From: an uncultured Bacteroidota bacterium
GTDB taxonomy: Bacteria > Bacteroidota > Bacteroidia > Chitinophagales > Chitinophagaceae
Assembly (NCBI GenBank): GCA_903835005.1
Contig: CAILLK010000120.1
Coordinates: 1-51,149, forward strand
Reading direction: 5' to 3'
DNA length: 51,149 nt
The position numbers were made by a program, and so were the translations under genes. The notes below the pieces were generated by a model, which saw only the letters and a list, made by a program, of their open reading frames with translations, made no database searches and was not told where the DNA came from. This document shows, piece by piece, positions 34,169 through 41,291 of the stretch (its first letter is position 1; each line of letters starts with the position of its first letter).

Positions 34169-34297
34169 AGGGCTGTTGCATTCTATTTATAATGTACATA
34201 AAAATCCCGATGGGATGATATTATTATAGTAAAATGATTAGTTTTATTTTATTAAACTCCGAAGGAGTGACATTATTTTATAGAATGCAACAGCCCT
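34169..34297. mobile_element. MITE-like element, copy 1 (129 bp)
   Basis: The 18-bp perfect terminal inverted repeats (34169-34186 and 34280-34297, AGGGCTGTTGCATTCTAT) enclose a non-coding AT-rich middle with two small palindromes (TCCCGATGGGA and CTCCGAAGGAG). It is the same length as, and nearly identical to, 36482-36610. No clear target duplication was seen. The ends resemble those of an insertion sequence whose transposase is not in the window. Confidence 0.88.
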
Positions 34298-34306
34298 GCC
34301 TGTCCC

Positions 34307-35230
34307 CTAACCTGCCTCCGCAGACAGAAGGGGAACCATGAAATTAGCTGTGTATAGATGCTCAACTTTAGTGGTTGATTCAGCCTCCTTATTGTGTAAA
34401 TATCGTTGCCTGTATACATTCAGCAGGTGAGCGAGATATCTCTTTTTAATTTTCAGAATAGAAATATCTGAGCTGATAATTCCATCGGGAGATTCAAACT
34501 TGAGAATATAGTCACTGCTGTTTCTGGAACCTGTTTTTGTTATCATTTCATTTTTTATATCTCCCCAAGGTATAAACCTGGAATAAATTGTTTGAATTCC
34601 CTCATTGCTGATAACTAAAATGGGTCGTCTGGTTTTGTTTTTCCGCTGTTTAAGCTGATCAATCAGGTAGGTTGGAATACCAACAGATATTAAGATAGGT
34701 GTAAAATAGATAAGAAGCAAGATGATTGTACCCCAATCAAAACCCATTTGCAAAACAGCAGCTAGCATTAGTTCAAGTCCATTATAGAAATTGTAAACTT
34801 TTGTCGTTTTGTAAATCTCCGTTTTTGCAGGCACCTGCATATCATCTGTATAAATCTGAGGTGTCAGCGCTTGTTCATTAATCGCAGCAAGCCGGGCTTT
34901 GTCTTTGGCGCTGCGTATCTCAAGCTTTGAGAATAATGAATTTTCAGCATGAATAAACTTTTCAGCAAGAGCCGCTGATTGCAGCTCTTGTATGTTATTC
35001 ACATGCTCACATGCCCATATCCTCCACTTGGTTGTTATTATACTTTTGTAAAGCAGATACAGGAATAATGCAGTAATAATTCCGGTTATTATATCAGATT
35101 GAGGCAACAATTTTCGTTCCAGCAGAATTGAAGAAGTAAATACTACAATAAATAGCAAGGCCCGTAACGGATATTTAATTATCCAATCACCTCTTTTCAG
35201 TGCTTGTTCTACTGATATCTGGCCAGTCAT
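34307..35230 (-). CDS. Unknown membrane protein
   Basis: The 307-residue product has hydrophobic segments at about residues 22-36, 45-60 and 160-190 (MLAAVLQMGFDWGTIILLLI), with a charged helical stretch between them (~75-140). The C-terminal ~90 residues, RPILVISNEGIQTIYSRFIP and WGDIKNEMITK onwards, have a strand pattern reminiscent of bacterial PH-like domains that follow membrane helices. I assign no family. It ends 10 nt from the first MITE-like element, so the last residues might be altered relative to an original version. Confidence 0.55.
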   Translation of the reverse strand: MTGQISVEQALKRGDWIIKYPLRALLFIVVFTSSILLERKLLPQSDIITGIITALFLYLLYKSIITTKWRIWACEHVNNIQELQSAALAEKFIHAENSLFSKLEIRSAKDKARLAAINEQALTPQIYTDDMQVPAKTEIYKTTKVYNFYNGLELMLAAVLQMGFDWGTIILLLIYFTPILISVGIPTYLIDQLKQRKNKTRRPILVISNEGIQTIYSRFIPWGDIKNEMITKTGSRNSSDYILKFESPDGIISSDISILKIKKRYLAHLLNVYRQRYLHNKEAESTTKVEHLYTANFMVPLLSAEAG

Positions 35231-35555
35231 GCTTGCAAATTAATCAATTCTAAGTATTGGAGGTAGCTTGTGCATTTTGTTTTTGCAAGAATCGGTTACG
35301 GTAGATGTAAAGCAGGTGATTGAGTTGTGAGGGCTTTATCTTTACAAAACCAGCAACTTCAGGCACGGCTGTTAACGCCAGACTTCTTTTGTCTTCTGGC
35401 AAACCCAATATCATTATTGTAAAGCTGCAGTAATATGTGTAATGCGATCTTATCCGGCTATTGCAAATGAATAGGAAGATGTAATGCCTTGAGATTCTGA
35501 TTCTTTTTCAATTTGAAAGGAATGATTTTAAGAATTCAGTATATTGGTGGTTCAA
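35231..35555. other. Intergenic region with a short hairpin
   Basis: There is no reading frame I trust in this 325-nt gap between divergent genes. A short inverted repeat GCCAGA...TCTGGC near 35379-35399 is the only clear structure. The upstream signals of the membrane protein and of the DUF6934 gene must lie here. Confidence 0.5.
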
Positions 35556-36017
35556 ATGGAGCATTACGGTGGTAATCTGATTTTTGATGAAAATAGTCTT
35601 GAATTCACTTTTACAATAAAGGGGAAGAAAGGAGTGGAGCGCAAAAAAGTGAAACTTTCAAAAACACAGTATTTAGGTGCTTATAATCTTGCATTAGGAA
35701 CGATAAAAGACAATGGCAGCACAGATTATCGTGATATTACCAATAGTGGCGACCTGGTTAATCTTTTTAGTACGGTTGTAAATTGTGTTGCAGTTTTTCT
35801 TGAAAAGCATCCCGGTAAAAGTGTGTTTTTTACCGGTGATACTGAGCAAAAAACATTGGTTTATCACGAAATATTAAGAAGGCATTATCAGGAGTTTTCC
35901 AAAAAATTTTATATCTTTGGGATAGTTGAAAACGAATACAAAGTAATCATAGAAAAATTTGATAGTAATGGTAGGTATTCAGGTTTTTTAATTGAAAATA
36001 AATTGAAATCAATATGA
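35556..36017 (+). CDS. DUF6934 family protein
   Basis: The 153-residue product runs MEHYGGNLIFDENSLEFTFT, YNLALGTIKDNGSTDYRDIT, NSGDLVNLFSTVVNCVAVFL, SVFFTGDTEQKTLVYHEILR and KFYIFGIVENEYKVI. The order (Y-N-L-A-x-G, then N-x-G-D, then the T-G-x-T-x-x-x-x-x-x-Y segment) is that of the DUF6934 proteins of Bacteroidota, of unknown function. The ATG at 35556 is preferred over a TTG at 35544. It is followed by a tiny gene overlapping as ATGA, suggesting a two-component module. Both lie between two MITE-like copies. Confidence 0.72.
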   Translation: MEHYGGNLIFDENSLEFTFTIKGKKGVERKKVKLSKTQYLGAYNLALGTIKDNGSTDYRDITNSGDLVNLFSTVVNCVAVFLEKHPGKSVFFTGDTEQKTLVYHEILRRHYQEFSKKFYIFGIVENEYKVIIEKFDSNGRYSGFLIENKLKSI

Positions 36018-36169
36018 GTACAGTTATCAACAGAATTATACCTGAAAAAGGGAAACGCACTAGCAGGAAAGCCATTCTCAAAAATAATGAAATTGGTTTG
36101 CAGGAAAAACTCGATAAGGCAAATCAATTGCTGGCTAAGGTTAGTAATCCTGAAATATTAGGCAGGTAA
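36014..36169 (+). CDS. Small basic partner of the DUF6934 gene (51 aa)
   Basis: An ATG at 36014-36016 overlaps the DUF6934 stop (ATGA). The product begins MSTVINRIIPEKGKRTSRKA and continues ILKNNEIGLQEKLDKANQLL to a C-terminal PEILGR. It is basic at the N-terminus, with a helix that could form a coiled coil. I know no family. The overlap and the shared orientation argue for real translation and a partner role, possibly as the antitoxin-sized member of a pair. Confidence 0.6.
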   Translation: MSTVINRIIPEKGKRTSRKAILKNNEIGLQEKLDKANQLLAKVSNPEILGR

Positions 36170-36238
36170 CGGCGATTCCGCCGTTCCACTCATTCGCGTT
36201 TGTAATGCGAATGCCTCGGTAGTGCGTTTGCAACGCAC
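36170..36238. repeat. Cluster of three consecutive stem-loops (REP-like)
   Basis: Three palindromes follow the 51-residue gene directly: CGGCG-ATTC-CGCCG (36170-36183), CATTCGC...GCGAATG (36191-36213) and GTGCGTT-TGC-AACGCAC (36222-36238). The GC-rich cluster stands out in AT-rich surroundings and resembles intergenic REP-type repeats. The first base after the stop codon is already part of the first stem, so it may double as a transcription barrier. Confidence 0.7.
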
Positions 36239-36361
36239 GTATTTTCCTATAATCGTATATTTATCCATCCCCAAAAATAAATTTGCTAAATAATTAGGAA
36301 TTCTCATTTATTCACCATATTTTTGTTCCAAATTCTATTTTATTTGCCAATTTATTCAACT

Positions 36362-36505
36362 ATGAAACAAACTTTATCTCATCCGGAGTCACTTAATGAT
36401 CTTTTTTTCATGCCCAGGCATCAGGCACACAATCATTCCCTGTTATTTAGGCAAATCATAAATGAAAACAGGCTAACCCTCAGGGCTGTTGCATTCTATT
36501 TTTAA
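36362..36505 (+). pseudogene. Possible short gene truncated by the second MITE-like element
   Basis: An ATG at 36362 opens MKQTLSHPESLNDLFFMPRH and runs to LFRQIINENRLTL. The frame then enters the MITE-like element at 36482 and stops seven codons later (RAVAFYF). The first 40 residues look like a plausible protein start that was cut off. No similar sequence resumes on the other side, so chance is not excluded. Confidence 0.3.
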
Positions 36506-36610
36506 TGTACATAATAATCCCGAAGGGATGATATTATTATAGTAAAATGATTAGTTTTATTTTATTAAACTCCGAAGGAGTGACATTGTTTTATAGAATG
36601 CAACAGCCCT
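36482..36610. mobile_element. MITE-like element, copy 2 (129 bp)
   Basis: The same 18-bp terminal inverted repeats (36482-36499 and 36593-36610), length and orientation as copy 1, with only a handful of differences, mostly near the left inner edge (a TCCCGAAGGGA palindrome here). Non-coding. The two copies flank 2184 bp containing the membrane protein, the DUF6934 pair and the REP-like cluster. Confidence 0.88.
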
Positions 36611-36680
36611 AATTATACACCCGAACACATTTTCACATTTCTCACATTTGCAAATTTGCACATTAGTCAGTGGGATATAA

Positions 36681-37020
36681 TGGGATAACATGAGATAATC
36701 GGGAATTATTTTATATCATCCACCAGCAAGGGTTTCAGCGTATACCATTATCCCATCGTGTTTTTTTGAGACAATGGGATAACCAAACAAAAAGCCTTTT
36801 TCAGGAGGCTGATTATTTTCAAGGAAGAAGTAAAGCACCATTGCCAGCAACCTGAGCGATGATTCCAAATTCCCAATACCCAATTCTCCCAAAATGGGAT
36901 AACATGAGATAATCGGAAATATATTTATATCATCCACCAGCAAGGGTTTCAGCGTGTACCATTGTCCCATCGCGTTTTTTTGAGACAATGGAATAACCAA
37001 ACAAAAAGGCCTTTTCAACA
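36681..37020. repeat. ~210-bp non-coding repeat, units A and B
   Basis: Unit A (36681-36894) begins TGGGATAACATGAGATAATC, includes CCAGCAAGGGTTTCAGCGT and ends in a CCCAATACCCAATT stretch. Unit B (36895 to about 37020) repeats the first ~125 bp after a period of 214 and is then cut short. Unit A contains a 9-bp stem TTATCCCAT/ATGGGATAA. Open frames on the reverse strand follow the repeat and look like chance. 37021-37392 between the unit pairs has no gene I trust. Confidence 0.85.
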
Positions 37021-37247
37021 GGAGAAATCCACAAGCAAGGGTACCTGATATAACTCAGTTAATTTGGCGAACAAAGATTAGCCGTTTAGCCCATAATGGG
37101 GCCTTAATAATGGCGTAGACAAACCGATGAATCAACATGAAGAACAGAAGCCAAACAACAATCAAAAGCCAAATAGCTGCAATCATAGCCAGAATTACCA
37201 GCCCCACCCTGCCGAACAGAGCTGGCTGATACAAGTCGCAGAGCTAT

Positions 37248-37279
37248 CCCTTTGTTCAGCGGAGCGATTGAACAAAGGG
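37248..37279. repeat. Inverted repeat between the ~210-bp units
   Basis: The 11-bp arms CCCTTTGTTCA (37248-37258) and TGAACAAAGGG (37269-37279) are perfect, with a 10-nt loop. Non-coding. Confidence 0.75.
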
Positions 37280-37294
37280 CGGGACTTTCTTTTG

Positions 37295-37328
37295 GTACTT
37301 TTCTTTTTCCTGCAGAAAAGAAAAGTAC
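37295..37328. repeat. 13-bp inverted repeat, possible terminator
   Basis: GTACTTTTCTTTT (37295-37307) pairs with AAAAGAAAAGTAC (37316-37328) around an 8-nt loop. A similar CTTTTGGTACTTT motif occurs widely in Bacteroidota intergenic DNA as far as I recall. No gene ends directly before it. Confidence 0.7.
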
Positions 37329-37392
37329 ATCGCTAACAGCAGGAAATAAAAGAAATTAAGACACAATATAAAATTCCCAATTCCACAAAAAA

Positions 37393-37697
37393 TGGGATAA
37401 CATGAGATAATCGGAAAATTATTTATATCATCCGCCAGCAAGGGTTTCAGCGTATACTATTATCCCATCGCGTTTTTTTGAGACAATGGGATAACCAAAC
37501 AAAAAGCTTTTTTCAGGAGGCTGATTATTTTCAAGGAAGAAGTAAAGCACCATTGCCAGCAACCGGAGCGATGATTCCAAATTCCCAATTCCCCCAAAAT
37601 GGGATAACATGAGATAATCGGAAATTTATTTATATCATCCACCAGCATGGGTTTCAGCGTGAACCATTGTCCCATCGTCTTTTTTCTTGGCAATGGG
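37393..37697. repeat. ~210-bp non-coding repeat, units C and D
   Basis: Unit C (37393-37599) is a full copy of unit A with few changes. Unit D (37600 to about 37697) is a partial copy ending after the CCATTGTCCCATC hairpin region. C to D spacing is 207 nt. Copies are close enough to imply recent duplication or ongoing conversion. Confidence 0.85.
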
Positions 37698-37806
37698 ATA
37701 TTCCCCCCTGGTTGAGTGTAGTAAGTACAGAACTCCTGATCTCTCGCAGTATGTAATGCGGCATTTTGCTGATAATAGTGATGAAGTCAAATGAGCTTTA
37801 TGGCGT

Positions 37807-37882
37807 ATTCCCCCTTGCCGCGCGGGTTTTGTGGGTGTGCGAAAATCTATCCCGATTTTCCATCGGGAGGGGCAAGGGGGAT
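37807..37882. repeat. Inverted repeat enclosing a second hairpin
   Basis: The outer arms TTCCCCCTTGCC (37808-37819) and GGCAAGGGGGA (37871-37881) pair. Inside lies TCCCGAT...ATCGGGA (37850-37856/37862-37868). The inner hairpin with trailing GGGG recurs at 38007-38029. Non-coding, probably a small mobile or REP-type unit. Confidence 0.65.
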
Positions 37883-38006
37883 GTAAATAATTTTATATTA
37901 TAGTAGTTTCAATATACTAATAAATGTCCAATGCAGATAAAAGGGTAAGGAGTTCTGAAATTTCAAAGTTGAGATTCTATTCCACAGTGAAGCCACCGGA
38001 ACAAGG

Positions 38007-38025
38007 TCCCGATTTTTCATCGGGA
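38007..38025 (-). terminator. Hairpin downstream of the response regulator gene, possible terminator
   Basis: TCCCGAT-TTTTC-ATCGGGA lies 31-49 nt past the regulator stop on the reverse strand. It has no strong T run after it, so terminator activity is uncertain. It is a second copy of the hairpin at 37850-37868. Confidence 0.4.
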
Positions 38026-38055
38026 GGGGTTTGGGCTTTCAGTGGTTTTGGAGTT

Positions 38056-38703
38056 TTATATCACGCACTTCCCGCTCTTAATAGAATAAACAGCAAGCCC
38101 AACCCGCGTCTTAAGCCCCAGCTTATCAAACAGCGCATCGCGGTAGCCTTCCACGGTACGGGTGCTGCAAAACATTTTTTCACCTATTTCCTTATAGGTC
38201 ATTTCAGTGCAGCAGTAACTGAGAAATTCATTCTCGCGGTCACTTATCAGTATTTTCGGCACTTTGGATGGCTGGTCTGCGGTCAGGCTGGAGAATATTT
38301 TACTGGCGGCCCATTCAGGATAATAAAAGCCCTTGGTTACCAGTTCATCCAGCGCCTTGTTGAGCTCCACCGGATGAATGTTCTTAAGCAGGTATCCATT
38401 AGCGCCCGATTTGATCATTTTTATAAGCGAGAGGTCATCACTCTGCATCGACAAGGCAAGGATCAGCACCCCCGGATGATTTTCCCTGATCCATTTGGCA
38501 GTCTCAAAACCGTCCATTACCGGCATGGTGATGTCGAGCAATACAACCTCAGGTATGTTTTTGGGATTCTTAAATTTATCAATCAGCGCCTTGCCGTTTT
38601 CGGCTTCATACAATACATGGTAATTGGGGAAATTATCTATTACCCCTGCTATTGCCTTTGCAATCAGTATATGGTCGTCAACTATTGCCAGATTGTAGGT
38701 CAT
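38056..38703 (-). CDS. NarL/LuxR-type response regulator
   Basis: The 215-residue protein has an N-terminal receiver domain: NLAIVDDHILIAKAI, the phospho-acceptor Asp in VVLLDITMPVMDG near residue 58, and the switch Lys region in GANGYLLKNI near 108. The LuxR-type HTH lies near the C-terminus (ISDRENEFLSYCCTEMTYKE, TRTVEGYRDALFDKLGL). The ATG at 38703 lies 1 nt after the histidine kinase stop; an ATG at 38715 would overlap the kinase. It is the output of the two-component system, third gene of the operon. Targets are unknown. Confidence 0.9.
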   Translation of the reverse strand: MTYNLAIVDDHILIAKAIAGVIDNFPNYHVLYEAENGKALIDKFKNPKNIPEVVLLDITMPVMDGFETAKWIRENHPGVLILALSMQSDDLSLIKMIKSGANGYLLKNIHPVELNKALDELVTKGFYYPEWAASKIFSSLTADQPSKVPKILISDRENEFLSYCCTEMTYKEIGEKMFCSTRTVEGYRDALFDKLGLKTRVGLAVYSIKSGKCVI

Positions 38704-38704
38704 A

Positions 38705-39502
38705 TCAATTTTCATTAAGTTTATTGTCCGGAATAAATAATGCCAGTTTTGTGCCCTCATTGGCCACGCTCGTAAGTAGGAATTCAGCCCCGATAAGTTC
38801 CGCGCGTTTCTTCATGTTCTGTAAGCCAATTCCCTTTGTATTTTTTGAACCGTTACTCTCTATATTAAATCCGATTCCGTCATCCTGGATGGCAATAGAC
38901 AATCCTTTATCATTGTGTTCAAAATTCAGTGTGATATTTTTGCAGCTTGCATGTTTAAGGCTGTTCTGCAGAAATTCCTGTATTATCCTGACAATAAAGT
39001 TCTTGATGGTGTTAGAGATGGTATAGTCTGTCTCATTGAAATTATACGTTAATTTACAAATATTCAGATTATTAACCCGGGTACATTCATTTTCAATCAG
39101 CAGCTTTAGCTCGCCCATATCGGCATTGCTGTTGGTTAGGTTTTTCGATAATTTCCTTAGTTCTTCAATAGATTCCGTAAGTATAGTCCCAATCTCTTCA
39201 ATCTGGCTATGCAGTTCCGGAAATTTGTTTTCATAGGTCATCTGGTTTGCATAAATAGATGCCAGTGTAAGTTTTTGGCCAATATTGTCGTGTATCTCCC
39301 TGCCTATATCCTGCATGGTATGTTGTTGTATTTCCAGCTTGGTATTGAGGATTTCTTCAAGGTGCTGTTCGTTGATTATTGCTTTTTCTTTTTCGTGACT
39401 GAGTTTGCGTTTTCTATATTGTATAATGAAAATAATAATGCCTACAATAAAAACTTGCAGTATTATGGTAGCCAGAACAATAAAAATCAAATAGTCATTC
39501 AT
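38705..39502 (-). CDS. Sensor histidine kinase (HisKA_3 type)
   Basis: The 265-residue protein has a single N-terminal membrane helix (~5-27, IFIVLATIILQVFIVGIIIF), a coiled linker, and the HisKA_3 dimerisation motif DIGREIHDNIGQKLTLAS with the phospho-accepting His near residue 71. The ATPase carries FLQNSLKHASCKNITL, DDGIGFN, and KGIGLQNMKKRAELIG. There is no periplasmic sensor domain, so sensing probably involves the membrane protein encoded just before it. Its ATG overlaps that gene's stop (TAATG at 39500-39504). Confidence 0.9.
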   Translation of the reverse strand: MNDYLIFIVLATIILQVFIVGIIIFIIQYRKRKLSHEKEKAIINEQHLEEILNTKLEIQQHTMQDIGREIHDNIGQKLTLASIYANQMTYENKFPELHSQIEEIGTILTESIEELRKLSKNLTNSNADMGELKLLIENECTRVNNLNICKLTYNFNETDYTISNTIKNFIVRIIQEFLQNSLKHASCKNITLNFEHNDKGLSIAIQDDGIGFNIESNGSKNTKGIGLQNMKKRAELIGAEFLLTSVANEGTKLALFIPDNKLNEN

Positions 39503-40152
39503 TATTTTTTACTTGGTTTACCCAGAACAAAGCTAATTGCAAACATAATATACATTGCAGAATTAAATACTAAAACTATATACCTGTATATCGGCATTAT
39601 CCGGGGATAGGTTTTCCACGATTGATTGAGCAAACCATAATAGGGAAAACTACCTAAGAAAAATATAAGCAGCCCGATGCAAATCCAGAATAACATATTC
39701 TGCCTGAAAAATACAATTTCATCACTGGATACCAATTGAATATAAAATCTTAATATGAGTATTAATAAAAGTAGATTCCCGATTGTATAAGAAAAAGAAG
39801 AGAAAAAATGTTGTTGTTTACTATAGAATTGGCTTTCTGCAAGGCTACTCAGCAAATAGATTCCTCCGCAGAATAAGGGTAGTGTTTTAAATTTTTCCTT
39901 TTTGAATGATTTATAAAACAGCCAAAAGAAAAACAGGAATTCCACAGGTATCACCAGGTCATTATAAAATTGTTCATTGGCTTTTTTAGGGAGAAAAGGC
40001 CCTATGTATTCTGCAATTGTTATAAATGCAAGGTAAAAAGAAAAGAACTTCCAATAAGTGTCCTTCACTTTTGCAAAATAAATAAATCCAACCAAACAGG
40101 AAGCGGTTTCTGAAACCTGAAGTAAAAAAATTAGTATATCAGAAATTTTCAT
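39502..40152 (-). CDS. Multi-pass membrane protein of the two-component operon
   Basis: The 216-residue protein has about seven hydrophobic segments (residues ~5-25, 33-52, 68-82, 92-104, 115-137, 147-170, 188-210). No soluble domain and no family that I recognise. It is the first gene of an operon with the histidine kinase and regulator, with a 1-nt stop/start overlap. Since the kinase has almost no extracytoplasmic part, this protein may be the sensing or accessory subunit. Confidence 0.65.
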   Translation of the reverse strand: MKISDILIFLLQVSETASCLVGFIYFAKVKDTYWKFFSFYLAFITIAEYIGPFLPKKANEQFYNDLVIPVEFLFFFWLFYKSFKKEKFKTLPLFCGGIYLLSSLAESQFYSKQQHFFSSFSYTIGNLLLLILILRFYIQLVSSDEIVFFRQNMLFWICIGLLIFFLGSFPYYGLLNQSWKTYPRIMPIYRYIVLVFNSAMYIMFAISFVLGKPSKK

Positions 40153-40211
40153 GTGCAGGCCTGTATTATTTATTTTTATTCAGGTAATTTCTTTCAGAAA
40201 GAATATAATCT

Positions 40212-40251
40212 CAATACACATTCTTATAGATACTTATAAGAATGTGTATTG
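40212..40251. repeat. 17-bp perfect inverted repeat before the two-component operon
   Basis: Arms 40212-40228 (CAATACACATTCTTATA) and 40235-40251 are exact reverse complements around a 6-nt loop (GATACT). It lies 60-100 nt upstream of the membrane protein ATG and 49 nt past the stop of the gene ending at 40300. No T run adjoins it. It could be an operator, a weak terminator or both. Confidence 0.75.
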
Positions 40252-40299
40252 ATGTTTATACATTCATTTTTGAACGCTATTTTATTTACCGTACACCAT

Positions 40300-40869
40300 T
40301 TAAGGCTGCTTTTCGGTATTTATATTTAGAAATTCATCTACAATATCTAAAAACATAGCCCCGCATAGTGCGTTATAGCTACCATTGAAATCAGCTGGTG
40401 GTGGCACCATTCCTCCATGATCTTCTGCTGTAAGATCAGTTGGATTTGAAAAATCATTACTGCGTGATACAATATTGAAATCACGATCAACACTACCAAC
40501 TCTGTTGGTCGGTATCATTACCAGGGTTTGCATATTTGGAACACATTGTGACAAATTTGTAATCCTGTCGGCTAAATCCGCTTGATTTAAATCACAGTTT
40601 GCCGAGGTTAAATTGTCGAGATCAGTTATGGCTGGGATGGTTTCATTTGTATATTCTCCAAAATAAAATCTTATACCATTTCCTCCTGCAGCTTGTATTG
40701 CCTTCAGAAAGCTGGATAGTTCCTCACAGCTAAACCAGACGCTTCTGGAATCCTGCACTGATGTGCCAGCATTCTGATTAAATGGAGCATAATACTGTTT
40801 AATAATATTGCCATGGCCAATGGTGTATTGCTGAATCATTTCCTGGGCAGTATTGATGTCTATTCTCAT
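40300..40869 (-). CDS. Unknown 189-residue protein
   Basis: The soluble protein begins MRIDINTAQEMIQQYTIGHG and has SVWFSCEELSSFLKAIQAAG then GNGIRFYFGEYT (~44-75), TLVMIPTNRVG (~113) and a Pro/Gly-rich C-terminal part (DHGGMVPPPADFNG). No signal peptide or membrane segments. I do not recognise the family. It stands alone on the reverse strand before a long intergenic stretch. Confidence 0.6.
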   Translation of the reverse strand: MRIDINTAQEMIQQYTIGHGNIIKQYYAPFNQNAGTSVQDSRSVWFSCEELSSFLKAIQAAGGNGIRFYFGEYTNETIPAITDLDNLTSANCDLNQADLADRITNLSQCVPNMQTLVMIPTNRVGSVDRDFNIVSRSNDFSNPTDLTAEDHGGMVPPPADFNGSYNALCGAMFLDIVDEFLNINTEKQP

Positions 40870-41291
40870 TTTTTCGGTTTTTAAATGGTTATAAAATATG
40901 TCTTACAAAAGTATTATTCCTGTCGGCATTTTGCAATGCCACTTAGATAATCATTGTATTATCTGTTCCTTATTTTCTTTCGAAACTATTGCCAATAAAG
41001 GGACTCCGGGAATCAGCCTGAAAAAAATAGCGTTAAATAACCTGTTAAATACCGCTGAATAACGGTATTTATTTCCAGCCAATAAACGGCTTGGAATGAG
41101 TTGATTACCCGTTGGGCAGGCTTTTTTATTGTTTCACCTTTGCCCTGCTCAATTAAAGTATCAGCCCTGAAACAGTAAAAAAACAATTGGGATAAATAGA
41201 AACAACCAAAGGAGTATGCTGAAAATCCTTCTGCAAAGAGTAAGCGCCCGTTAGCCGAAAAGGGTTCAGAGTAGGCACCAAACAAAACATC
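40870..41291. other. Intergenic region with a 9-bp hairpin
   Basis: No gene is supported in this 422-nt gap between divergent genes. A perfect inverted repeat TAAATACCG/CGGTATTTA (41046-41054/41063-41071) is the only clear structure. Overlapping reverse frames up to 41347 have no recognisable content. Confidence 0.5.

Noticed and set aside
37127..37336. A 69-codon forward frame starting MNQHEEQKPNNNQKP
   Set aside because: Low-complexity start, and its second half runs through the two inverted repeats at 37248-37328; nothing supports translation.
36716..37693. Several 60-100-codon reverse frames with repeated peptides such as MVYAETLAGG
   Set aside because: They arise because the ~210-bp non-coding repeat happens to be open; copies are frame-disrupted relative to each other and no start signals are evident.
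36681..37697. Possible CRISPR array
   Set aside because: Units are ~210 bp with only four copies and no short repeat/unique spacer pattern, and no cas genes are nearby.
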